Assembly: GCF_945859685.1 (NCBI RefSeq)
Contig: NC_079147.1
Coordinates: 169,491,174 to 169,555,173 of the forward strand
Length of the DNA stretch: 64,000 bases
From: Eupeodes corollae
Lineage: Eukaryota > Arthropoda > Insecta > Diptera > Syrphidae
Direction: 5' to 3'
Shown in pieces: positions 31,765-41,470 of the stretch; the first letter of the stretch is position 1, and every line of letters starts with the position of its first letter. Position numbers and translations under genes: made by a program. Below the pieces are notes generated by a model. It was not told the DNA's origin, did not search any database, and worked only from the letters and a program-made list of their open reading frames with translations.

Positions 31765-33010
31765 TTTTAACTTCCCATAGGAAGTTATTGTAATGGGTCC
31801 GATTTGTCTAATTGAAAATTTTGACATTTCTCGACGTTTCAAGGTCGCTAGAGTCGAAATAAAAGATTTTTAGAAAGATGTCTGTGCGTGCGTGTGTACG
31901 TACGTTTGTACGTCCGTACGTCCGTACGTTCGAGACGTTTTTTTCGTCGTCCATAGCTCAAGAACCAGAAGAGATATCGTCTTCAAATAAATTTTGTTAT
32001 ACAGATAGTAAAGCAAAAAGATGCAGAAAGGGCTCTCAAGAAAATTGCGTGGGTGGTTTTTTTACCATAGCAGTTTAAAAAAAAGGTGAACTCTAAATAT
32101 CTTACAAAAGAAAATTGCTAGAGACTTGAATTAAATTTTATATAATATATTGTAACGTGATATCAAACAGGTATATTTTTTGAAAAAAATCAATATAAAG
32201 GTTTTTTTATAAATCAATAAAACTGAAAAAAAAATATTTGTCACCTCCAAAATTTTAAGACTGAAATATGATTTCATCTCTAAAAAAATTTTGTGCAACA
32301 AAGAATAATGTTTTTGACATCTGATAAAATTTTGAGAAAAATCTAATTGACAGTTTTTTTTACTAAAAAACCTGACCTAAAAAAAATGTATAAAAGTTGG
32401 TAAAAATTGATTTTCGACTCAAATATCTTTTCAAAACTTTGAGATATTGGCTTTAATTTACTTTTATCTTTTAAAAAATCTTGTTGTCCACATTCAGTTA
32501 AAGTTTGAAAAAAATCGAATTGACAGTTTTTTTTACAAAAAATTAAAAACCGAAAAAAAATTAACAAAAGTTGGTAAAAAACGATTTTCGACTCAAATAT
32601 CTTTTAAAAACTTTGAGATAATAGGAAGTTACTAATTTTTTCTTATAAGAAATATTGTTTTAAACATTTAGTAAAATTTTTAAAAAATTCGAATTGACAG
32701 TTTTTTTACAAAATATAAAACTCGAAAAAAAAACAATACTAAGACTTGGTAAAAATTTACTTACGACTCAAATGGCTTTTCAAAAATTAAAAATATTGTC
32801 TTGAAACTTTTTTTATTTCACAGAAAATATTGTTTCCGATATTCAGTTATTTTTTATATAAAGATCCAACTGTCCGTTTTTTCATAACAAATAAAATCTA
32901 CAAAAAATAGTACGCAAATTTGGTAAAATTGATACGAGTACATATAGACAATCTTTTAAGGAAGACAAATCGACAGACGGGATGGGAAGTTATCAGTGTG
33001 GGTCGCAACC
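31765..33010 (+). mobile_element. Repeat family R1, long copy with internal tandem repeats
   Basis: A non-coding block beginning AACTTCCCATAGGAAGTTATTG and ending GATGGGAAGTTATCAGTG, so the outermost AACTTCCCAT/ATGGGAAGTT is inverted. Inside are a TACGTCCG-rich stretch (31895-31940) and then about four imperfect units of roughly 173 bp. Other copies or parts occur at 47265-47945 and 49280-49475, and inverted at 5530-5740 and 8455-8660. It has no coding capacity. Tandem repeats inside a short non-autonomous element recall Helitron-related DINE elements of flies, but I saw no Helitron end signature. The class is open. Confidence 0.65.
32240..32960 (+). repeat. About 173-bp tandem array inside R1 (about 4 units)
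   Basis: Landmark GAATTGACAGTTTTTTTTAC recurs at about 32349, 32522 and 32696, with a degraded fourth near 32880. Each is followed about 50 bp later by GGTAAAAATTGATTTTCGAC TCAAATATCTTTT. Spacing is 173-174 bp for the first three. Confidence 0.85.
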
Positions 33011-33150
33011 AAGCCTCTTTTTATAATGTCTACTGACTTTGGTATATAATTTTTATTCGAATTCTGAAATGAATGTAAAGGCTTGCAACAATTTAAAAGA
33101 CTCATGTCCTACTTGTAAGCGATTTTTGAAATCAATAAAATACAAATACA

Positions 33151-33400
33151 TGATGGTTAGTGCGTTGGACTGTCATGCAAGAGGACTTGGGTTCGATCCC
33201 TGCCTGTGGCACCCAAAGTTTTATTCACGGGTACTGCCTTTTGCGAGGAATTGATAAATTCTTCAATAGTAGTTCTTGTCATGAAAAAGTGTTTTCTCAA
33301 ATTAGCCGTTCGGATTCACACACACGGGAATGGTTGAGAAATGTAAGTCACTAGGCTCTGGTTCTTTACGGACTGTTGCGCTACCTTATTTATTTTAAAA
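33151..33400 (+). mobile_element. tRNA-derived SINE
   Basis: The head GATGGTTAGTGCGTTGGACT GTCATGC... reads like a tRNA. TGGTTAGTGCG fits an A box and GGTTCGATCCC fits a B box of RNA polymerase III promoters. A GTC in the anticodon position suggests tRNA-Asp ancestry (inference). A body shared with the copy at 41002-41287 follows (GGGTACTGCC..TTGCGAGGAA TTGA; AAATTAGCCGTTCGGATTC). The element ends GGACTGTTGCGCTACCTTAT TTATTTT. The last ~35 bp match the 3' end of the RTE-like LINE in this window. This copy lacks a short internal segment present in the other. Confidence 0.88.
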
Positions 33401-33528
33401 GTTTAGGCCTGTAATAAATACATGAAGAACGCCAATCAACGGTAACTAGTCAACTTGAACCATGAGTCATTATATTTTAGTTGGTAAGCAATTAGAACTT
33501 CACTATTGTTTCTTTGTAAGGATCTTGC

Positions 33529-33592
33529 AAACATTAAATTTGATGTGTCCACAGCCACTGTCAAGGCTGTGGACACATCAAATTTAATGTTT
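33529..33592. repeat. Perfect 28-bp inverted repeat with 8-nt loop
   Basis: The left arm 33529-33556 (AAACATTAAATTTGATGTGT CCACAGCC) is exactly complementary to the right arm 33565-33592. The loop is ACTGTCAA. The stem would fold into a strong hairpin in RNA or single-stranded DNA. It lies between the SINE and R2, and neither explains it. Confidence 0.95.
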
Positions 33593-33639
33593 ACTAAATC
33601 TTCATTTTCAATCAGATTATTAGATTTTCGCATTTTTTA

Positions 33640-34520
33640 CTTGCGACATATAGGAACTATATGGCAAGTTTTGCATTCGTGCAAAATTTCGAACTCGAGA
33701 TTTTAATCAAACATGACATTACGATGATAGAGAAGTCGAAAAAAGTGGGTCCCGCGATTCCGTCCGGTCGGTTTTGTCTGTCTGTCCACGCTCCTACAGC
33801 CTAAACCATTGGTTCGATTGAGTTCAAACTTGAAAGTTAAGGTTTTGAGCAGATTCGCGTTAGGCGTTTTTTTTCATTTTTTTTTAAGAACAAAACTAAC
33901 AGTGGCCCCCATACAATTTTTTTGGTCAAAAACAGAAAATTCGAATTTTCTCAAAAACAAACCGATAGATTTTTTTTTAAATTTTCTCTAAAATTTTATT
34001 TTTTAACCTAGCTTCTTTTTATAAGAAAACCATATTTTTGTATTGCTCAGGAAAGGTACCGCTCATAGAACCGTTATTTTGGTTTTTAATTTTCTCAGCA
34101 ACTTATGATCCGATTTCAATAATTTTTTTTCTGAATGAGCTCTTATACTGCTTTAACAATATTTGATTATCAAAAGTGCAATTTTTTATTATTTGGATTT
34201 TTAAAAAAATATTGAATTTTATTTTTTTAAAATTCGATATCTCGAAAACGGGTCAACATTTTTTTACGAAATTCAAATGTATAGCGTATATTAATAATCT
34301 CTAAACAACTGCTTACCAAAAATAATTTTAGAACAAAATTTAAAAATTTTATATATAAAAAATTAATTTAAAAAAAAACCGCTCTAACGATTTTCAAAAA
34401 AAAAATTTTGAAAAATCAAATGCTTTTTTATTTATAAAATGACATTTAAATTTTTGGAGACAAACTTATTTTTCGGGTGAAATTTCGAATCTTAAAATAG
34501 TTTTTTTTTAATATTTTAAC
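33640..34520 (+). mobile_element. Repeat family R2, long copy
   Basis: Begins about ACTTGCGACATATAGGAACT and contains TTCGTGCAAAATTTCGAACT, GTGGGTCCCGCGATTCCGTC CGG, CATTGGTTCGATTGAGTTCA AAC and GGTACCGCTCATAGAACCG. Its reverse complement occurs at 7500-8290 and, truncated, at 4960-5222. No protein is encoded; the short frames lack domains. It is probably a non-autonomous mobile element of unknown class, possibly related to R1 by its overall layout. Confidence 0.65.
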
Positions 34521-36057
34521 TGTGCATGAGCCCGAAAGAGCGCATTATTTAAACAAAATTGTAATTACATTCCTAGCTTTTATCTAAATTAGTGCATAGT
34601 GCAAATTCATCAACCTTCATATGGAAGCTCTTTATGTGAAAACATATCCAAGGTTAGATCAAATAGAATGAAGGAAATTGTGTAGACTTTTTGGGTCGAA
34701 AATTATTTATCTCCCTTACTCTGTTGGCTGCTTATGGGAATGGAAATAATATTTTTTTCTCGCTACCTCTGAATTTCTCCACTTTCGATACTAACGCCAC
34801 GCCAACGACTCGGTATCTGGTCGCCCTCAAAGTTTATGCTCATGAGATTACTATGGTTTTCATATACAAAGAACGTGCGGTTTTTTTGACAAATCAAATG
34901 GCATTTATAACTTTGAAGAGAAACTTATTTTACAGGTATATTTTTAAATCTCATATAAGTACTTTTTTAAACAGACTATTAGCATACAGGAGCAAGTTCG
35001 TGCGACCCAGTCGTGCATTTTATTTAATTTTGTTTTAGAAATTTTCAGTCTTGGTTGTGTGTCCATTTAACTGTTTTTTTTTTTTTATTTTGTATACTTT
35101 CTCCTTTTTTTAAAGAATAATTGGCCGTTTATTTGGAAAAATTAGCACATTCAAAGATTTTACTTTTTCATTTCAAAACTAATTATGAGAATTGCTGATC
35201 GCTAAAATTTTAATTTTTTTTCAAGCTAAGTTAAAACGCTATCCCTGTTGGGCCCCAATTAATTTAACGAGCAGTTAAATTGAGTTTTTAAAAGTTTTTT
35301 TTTTCAACCGATCACTTTAGTGCCTGATTAAGAACTGATTTCTAAATACAATTTCTTTCTTAAAACTATCTCAACATATACCTACCATTGAAGATGAGGT
35401 TTATATTATTGTAAAGATGTCAGCTTTAGCCTGGATGCTAAAATAAAGGAGTTATATTTTGGATTATTTTTTTTTATTATTACCGTTAACACCTAGTTTA
35501 TTTTATGTTGAAATGTCATGTACTAACTTGCAAATGTATTCTTTGAAGTAGGTACCTACCCATGGTGATGGGGATACCGACATAATGCCCAAGTTCAAAA
35601 TCTCCCAAAACATAATCACCACACTTTTAAAATCCCCAAAATCATTATCTCCAAGTACAAAATCTCCAAAAATAAAATTCCCAGGATATAAATCCCCACG
35701 CCGATAATCCACAAATGAAATTCCCACATCTTATTTTTTCAAACTACGTCAATGCATTTTTGTTTTATCATTTGAGTTTACTTTTCGGAGCAAAAGTTCA
35801 GAAGATTACTTACGTACCCAGCTGTTAGTCCGCTGTACTATCAATTAAAAACATTAATATTGGAAAAACTTGGCATTGGGATCAATAATGATTGGAAATT
35901 GGGACATTAAAGTTTTGGAAAAGTTGACATTGGGACCCAAAACGAGTGTGAAAACATAAAAGAAGTTAAAAATAAAACATAAGGCGTTCAAAAGTTGAAA
36001 AAAAATAATTTTTAAAATGTATTTATTTTATATTATGTACTATGCTGTAGTACCCGT
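34521..36057. other. Non-coding stretch with a CCAAAATC-rich low-complexity zone
   Basis: A 115-codon frame at 34691-35038 opens at TTG and has no recognisable domain, so I do not call it a gene. Positions 35580-35730 are built of AAAATCTCCCAA / AAATCCCCAAAATC-like words. Positions 35860-35950 carry the complementary style (TTGGGA...TTTTGG). They may be the arms of a degraded inverted repeat. Confidence 0.45.
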
Positions 36058-36082
36058 AGCAAGATGGTAAGTACGTTGGACT
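36058..36082 (+). mobile_element. SINE 5' end, cut by the Jockey LINE insertion
   Basis: GCAAGATGGTAAGTACGTTG GACT matches the first bases of the SINE at 33151. The rest of this SINE continues at 41002 after the LINE. AAGTACGTTGGACT (36069-36082) is the left target duplication. Confidence 0.8.
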
Positions 36083-36127
36083 CCCAAAAACACAGGAGCG
36101 GAGCAAAATAAAAAGAGGCCTTCTGCA

Positions 36128-37153
36128 GTGACAGGCCCAATGTCCGAGGGCCCATCGACTTCCGCTAAGGCCAAGCAACAGCTACAACCAAGGCAGCAGG
36201 GGCAGCAGAAGCAGCAGCAGCAACATCAACAGCAGCAACCTCAACAACAGCAACAGAAGCAGCAACAGCAGCAGAAACAGCAGAAACAGCAGCAGCAACA
36301 CCAGAAACAACCACAGGCCAAGAAAGAAAAAATACCACAAATAAGGACCCATAGAGTTGTCCTGGGCGGCATAAAACAGGTATGTAAGTCGGCCACTAAG
36401 GGCAATTTTTTAATTAAACTCTTAAGCGAAAAAGAAAAGAATTATTCGGTCCAGTGCTTCTCACTGGCCGAATACAAGGTAGTAAAAGGGTTGCTAAAAG
36501 AGGCCACAGCTGAGTTCTTCAGCTACACACCTAAATGTGAGAAATTTAAGACGGTCCTTTTGAAGGGCATAAGTTCCTGCACGGAACCGGAACTGTACAC
36601 TATGAGACATTAAAACGGCACTACGACATTTTACAATGTACTAACTGCCAGAGGGTTGGCCATGCCAATGCCAATTGCAATATGCAGTTGCGTTGTGTCA
36701 GGTGCGGAGAAACCCACAAAGAAGGAGAATGCAAGCTGGGAAGGAGCGGGTTGAGGATTTGACCCTGCTCAAGTGTGTCCTTTGTGGAAACCAAGGGCAC
36801 CCGGCTAACTATAGGGGTTGCCCTAAGGTCCAACAAATGAAACAGAAACAGGCCAGTCAAAAAGCCGAAAAAAGTCGAACAGTTCGACAGGCTCCAACAC
36901 AAAAATTCGTGGATCCCAAATTCTCTTACGCCCAAATGGTGTCAGGGAATGGGAATACTAGACAGGCTCCACCAACGGTTGCCCCCAAGGCCCCTGTGCC
37001 TATAAGGCACCAGAGGTGCAGCCTGACATTGTAGCCTTGTTGTTGAGCATTCAAGGTCAACTAACAGGGCTGCAAAGTCAGATAAAGGAGCAATGCAAAA
37101 GAGTAGATCATCTCTACTCTTTGTTGCCTGGCCTGGCGCAATTTAGACCATAA
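36128..37153 (+). pseudogene. Jockey LINE ORF1 (Gag-like, zinc knuckles), three frameshifts
   Basis: RNA-binding ORF1 protein that would coat the LINE transcript. The start MTGPMSEGPSTS is followed by about 45 residues composed mostly of Gln (36175-36310, CAG/CAA runs). A PRE_C2HC-like domain follows (HRVVLGGIKQVCK, EFFSYTPKCEKFKTVLLKGI). Zinc knuckles come next: CTNCQRVGHANANC, CVRCGETHKEGEC, then CVLCGNQGHPANYRGC. The frame changes near 36610, again near 36740 and again near 37015, after which the original phase is restored for LLLSIQGQLTGLQSQIKEQC. The final stop TAA (37151-37153) shares its last A with the ATG of ORF2. Confidence 0.88.
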
Positions 37154-40100
37154 TGGGCGCGCTGCCGGAGACGCGCCTTAAAGTCCTAGCTGTAAATGTA
37201 AATTCACTGATAAGGATTGAACGAAGAGCCAATATGTTCCAATTGTTGAAAGACTACAGTCCCGATGTGTTTATGGCTAGCGAAACTAAGCTAAACCACA
37301 AACAAAAATTGACTCATAAAAATTACAATATCGTAAGAAGAGACCGGCCCGACTGAACTCAAGGAGGCGGTGTCGCTCTCTTTATACGAAAAGGCATTAA
37401 TTATAAAGTCATATACAACAATGAATTGCTAAAGCTCAAGACGCTAGAAGTTTGCGTTGTATGCATCTCTCTCTCTCAAGGGAAGCGGACGTATATGATT
37501 GCGGCTTATGCGGCTGGAGCTCCGCAGGTCACTTACTTTGCATCAGAACTCGAGATTGTTTTTAGGGAACTTAAACTGAGCTTGGAAGAAAACTATTTCA
37601 TCTTGGCCGGTGATTTGAACCCAAAACATGAAGATTGGGGTAATCAACATAATAATCCCAGAGGTAACCATCTTTTTAATTTGATGAATCTTTACAGCGT
37701 TGAATATGGTGTCGACCTGCTGGCTACTGAAAAGCCATCGTATCCAAGAAATGGCTCCTTTCTGGATCTTTTGCTGTACGACACCAGACTGACAGTTACA
37801 GACAAAGTGGGTAATCACCCTCGAAACTGCTTACAGTGCGTCGAGTACGACAGTGATCACTGCGGACTGGCTGCTGTAATGCAAATTCCGAACGAACGCG
37901 TGGAATTGGAAGAATACGTTGCAACGGACTCTTACAATTACAGTAAGATGCGTTGGCCTCGTTTCACCAACGCCTTAGCGAGAGAACTTCGTTCGAGTGA
38001 AATAGCCCCACCAAACAACAGAAACCTGACAAATACAGAAATTGACCAACACTTGCAACAGATGGACGAAACAATAAAACGAACGATGGAACGGACAATA
38101 CCAAAGTACAAAGAACGGGACCAAATGGACGCATACAGAAACGCGACTATTGACGCACTGCGAAGGCACAAGAGTGGCTTACTGACAAGACTCAAAAACT
38201 TGTACAGACGACTTACAGACCCACACGACTTGGAGGTTAGGACACTGAAGTCGTCAATAAAAAATGTTAATCTGTTGATTAAGGAGAACTACAGGTTATT
38301 AATTAACAAGTACTGGGACCGCAATATTCGGTCAGTTAATTCAAGTGACCCTAGTATGTTCCCTAAAATCAACAAAATATTCAGGAAAAAGAACGACAAT
38401 GACCTTCCCACTCTGAAACTCCAAAGAACCGAAGAGAACAAAGACGTACTCAGGACAGCGCAAATAGATCCAGAAGAAGCCATCTTTGACGATGACTTTT
38501 ACATAATTGAAGATCCGAAGGAAAAAGTGGAGGCGGTTGGAGCTGCTTTCCAGCAAGTGTACAAGGTGAATGTTTGCATTCGCCCCAACCACGACCTGGA
38601 AAACAGAGCCCTACTTAATCACTTTTACCTTCGAAATGATATGACACAATGGCGATCTTAGAACGGCGGTTTCATGCGGTTCAATGACGATTCCATGGCA
38701 AATGCCATAATCGCCGAGCAAACGGGACCAAGTCCTTTGTTAGTGACGAAGGTTGAGCTTCAGCTCATCTTTAATTCAATAAAAAACAAAAAGTCAGCAG
38801 GTGTCGATGGTATATCCAACGTTGTACTAAGATATTTACCGATGGAAGCAATTGACATTTACACCACACTCTTCAACAATGCACTGAATAATGCATATTA
38901 TCCAGTGCATTGGAAGACTGCTGTGGTTCATCCTCTCCCGAAAAAGGGAAAGGACAACTCCAACCCGTCAAATCTTCGGTCGATAAGTTTTCTTCCGAGC
39001 ATCAGCAAAGTTTTCGAAAAAATCATTAATAGGGCTCTGACTAAGTGGGCTGCGGACAACAAAATAATTCCGGATAATCAGTTCGGGTTCAAGGCCGGTC
39101 ATGACACAATTCACGCTGCGTCTAAACTCGTTTCTGATATCCAATGGAATAAATCAAAACAACAATGCACAGGTGCTGTCCTGGTTGATTTGGAAAAGGC
39201 CTTTGACACCGTATGGTTAGAGGGTCTTTACCTAAAATTAAGCAGGCTTGGCATTAGCAAGCCATTGTTGTATATACTATATGATATGCTTAACGGTAGA
39301 AAGTTTGTTGTCAAAAGTGGCAATGTAACTTCTACCACAACATTCTCAATTAAAAATGGTCTTCAACAGGGAGCGGTGAATTCGCCGATTTTTTCAGCAT
39401 TTACACCAGCGATTTGATAGGTAGTCTTACAAAGGCAATTGCGTAAGCCGACGATCTAATTGCGTACAGAACGGCCCGAAAGGTTGAGGTTATTAGAATT
39501 CTCTTGCAGCGTGATTTCGACAAGATTCAGCGATATTGCGACGACTGGAAACTGAAAATAAATGTCCAGAAGTCGGAGACATATCTGTTCCGGACTCCGT
39601 TGGCTGTGGCCACTAGGGATACGTGTAAGAATTGGCGCAAGATGGTCATCGTTGATCTTCACGGGCAGCTATTAGCGAGCAAAAGTGTAGTGAAGTACCT
39701 CGGTATCTGGTTAGATCAGCATTTATGTTTCGACAGACATATAAATGCTGCTCTGACCAGGGCCAGAGGAGCTTTCGCTCTGACGAAACGGCTGTTTTTT
39801 AGCAGTCGGCTTGACCCCAGAGTGAAGGTAATTTGCTACATGGCCCTCATATGGCGAATGATCGTTTATGGTTGTCCTGTGTGGTTCAACGTTGCCCCTT
39901 CCCAGATGGAGAAGTTTCGGGTGTTTGAGCGGCAGTGTTTACGACGCAGTACCGGTTTATATCGAACAGCTGAATCTTCTTATGTGCTTTACTAATCCAA
40001 CAAGATCCTATACAACGGGACTCGAATCAACAGAGTTGACACTTATGTGATAAAATTCGTCCAAAGTCACATTGCAAGAGCTATGTCTTCGACCAACAAT

Positions 40101-40412
40101 TTAATTTTTGGGGCGTTCTATCCGAACGACGAGTATTTTGAAAGTGCACGCTTGAGCGGCTTCATTCCACCAGAGGCATTCCTCTTTTTAGACAAATGCG
40201 GTTTGATACAGGATAGATTGGCAGTCCCGTTAATCTACCACGTCAGACGAAGAACCGTGGATAGGCGACTCCCGTACAATCGGGACGTCATGGCACAAGG
40301 TGGAGCGGAGCTCCTTCGGTTCAGTAGGGCTGTGTCCGAGCGGGACCGAACTGATAGGGTGAAGCAGGAGAACCAGTTTTGGTGGCTTCAATCGGCACTT
40401 GATAGTGGGTAG
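37153..40412 (+). pseudogene. Jockey LINE ORF2 (endonuclease and reverse transcriptase), broken
   Basis: Would nick the target and reverse-transcribe the element RNA. The start ATG overlaps the ORF1 stop. The apurinic-type endonuclease shows LKVLAVNVNSL, ASETKL, LAGDLNPKHEDWG, FLDLLLYD and SDHCGL. The RT shows KNKKSAGVDGISN, NLRSISFLPSISKVFEKII, QFGFKAGHDT, LVDLEKAFDTVW and GLQQGAVNSP. The catalytic YADD is destroyed: its Tyr codon is TAA (39444-39446), leaving ADD. Other breaks are TGA at 37354-37356, TAG at 38659-38661, a frameshift near 39365-39415 and TAA at 39993-39995. The C-terminal region resumes as VIKFVQSHIARAM and ends WWLQSALDSG. There is no RNase H domain. Confidence 0.93.
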
Positions 40413-41001
40413 TCAAGATGGGGTTTTAAGCCTTGGCCGGCTTACATACTTGTTTTATAGTTTTAGGGTTTAGTTTTAAGTAGAATAGGTATGGTGGCAC
40501 AAAAAAATACAAAAAAAAATAAAAAAAAAACAAAAAAAATAAAAAAAAAAAAAAAACATGGAATTTAAAAAACAAACAAAATTAAAAAAAAAAAACATCC
40601 ACAAAAAAGACAGTAAAATATAAAATCAAAAAAAAGTTAGATTTGCTGCTGTGGTTGTTCTAGTTTTAAGTAGTTTGTAGGTAGAATATGTAGTTTAAGT
40701 TAGTTTTAAGTTTTATATTAAGGACCTTATTTAAGTAGTTTTTAAGCAAAAATAAAAAGGATATTGATATGAGTTTTTTTTTAATTTTCTAAATTATAAA
40801 AAATAAATAAAATTGAATTGAATTTAAAATAAATCTTAGGGCCGAAAGGCATTAATAGTAAGTGATAAAGTTTAACTTAGAGTGTCCGTATGGGACCATT
40901 AAGTTAGTTGTACGTTATGGATAATTAGGCTAGTTTTATGAATTTTTGTCTAGCTTTAAGATAGGTTTAAGAATGAATTAATAAAAATGAATTAAAAAAA
41001 A

Positions 41002-41287
41002 AAGTGCGTTGGACTGTCATGCAAGGGGTCTTGGGTTCAATCCCTGCCTGAACCACCTTAATTTAAAAAAAATCATTTTCGCGGGTACTGCCTCTTGCGA
41101 GGAATTGACAAATCCTTCAAGAGTAAATCTTGTCATGAAAAAGTGCTTTCTCAAATTAGCCGTTCGGATTCGGCCTTAAATTGTAGGTCCCTTCCATTCC
41201 TGACAACAATACTCGCACACAGGAATGGTTGAGAGTTGTAAGTCACTAGGCCCTGGTTCACAACGGACTGTTGCGCCACCCCATTTG
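41002..41287 (+). mobile_element. SINE, continuation after the LINE insertion
   Basis: Starts with the right target duplication and continues GTCATGCAAGGGGTCTTGGG TTCAATCCC (B box with one change). It then has GCGGGTACTGCCTCTTGCGA GG, AAATTAGCCGTTCGGATTC, a segment absent from the 33151 copy (GGTCCCTTCCATTCCTGACA), and the end AGGCCCTGGTTCACAACGGA CTGTTGCGCCACC. Together with 36058-36082 it is a complete SINE split by the LINE. Confidence 0.9.
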
Positions 41288-41393
41288 ATTTGATGTACTA
41301 TGCTAAATTATTTGTTTTATTTGTTTATTTAATACCATGAATTCAAAATGTATTTCTTTTTTTTGAAAAACAAATATAGTATTAATTTCTTAT

Positions 41394-41470
41394 GAGGTCT
41401 TGGGTTCGATACCTGCCCGTGCCATCTAAAGTTTTAAAACTTAAGGGACCGTTGCGCCACCTAATTTATT
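41394..41470 (+). mobile_element. SINE fragment (B-box region joined to 3' end)
   Basis: GAGGTCTTGGGTTCGATACC TGCCCGTGCC, then AAGTTTTAAAACTTAAGGGA, then CCGTTGCGCCACCTAATTTA TTTATTT. The body between head and tail is deleted, and the first part of the head is missing. Confidence 0.75.

Larger units (their letters stand above)
36083..41001 (+). mobile_element. Jockey-clade LINE, apparently full length, decayed
   Basis: 4.9 kb between 14-bp target duplications (36069-36082 AAGTACGTTGGACT, 41002-41015 AAGTGCGTTGGACT, one mismatch). It has a short leader, ORF1 with zinc knuckles, ORF2 with endonuclease and RT and no RNase H, and a 3' region of about 590 bp that is very A-rich at 40498-40610 and ends in a poly-A run (40994-41003). 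That ORF content is typical of the Jockey clade (Jockey, Doc, F, X). Indels and stops in both ORFs show it is inactive. Confidence 0.92.

Noticed and set aside
33151..33225. Functional tRNA gene
   Set aside because: It has A- and B-box-like motifs, but the acceptor stem does not close convincingly and the sequence continues into a repeated SINE body.
34691..35038. A 115-codon forward ORF
   Set aside because: Opens at TTG, has no recognisable motif, is mostly hydrophobic or aromatic from AT-rich codons, and has no supporting context.
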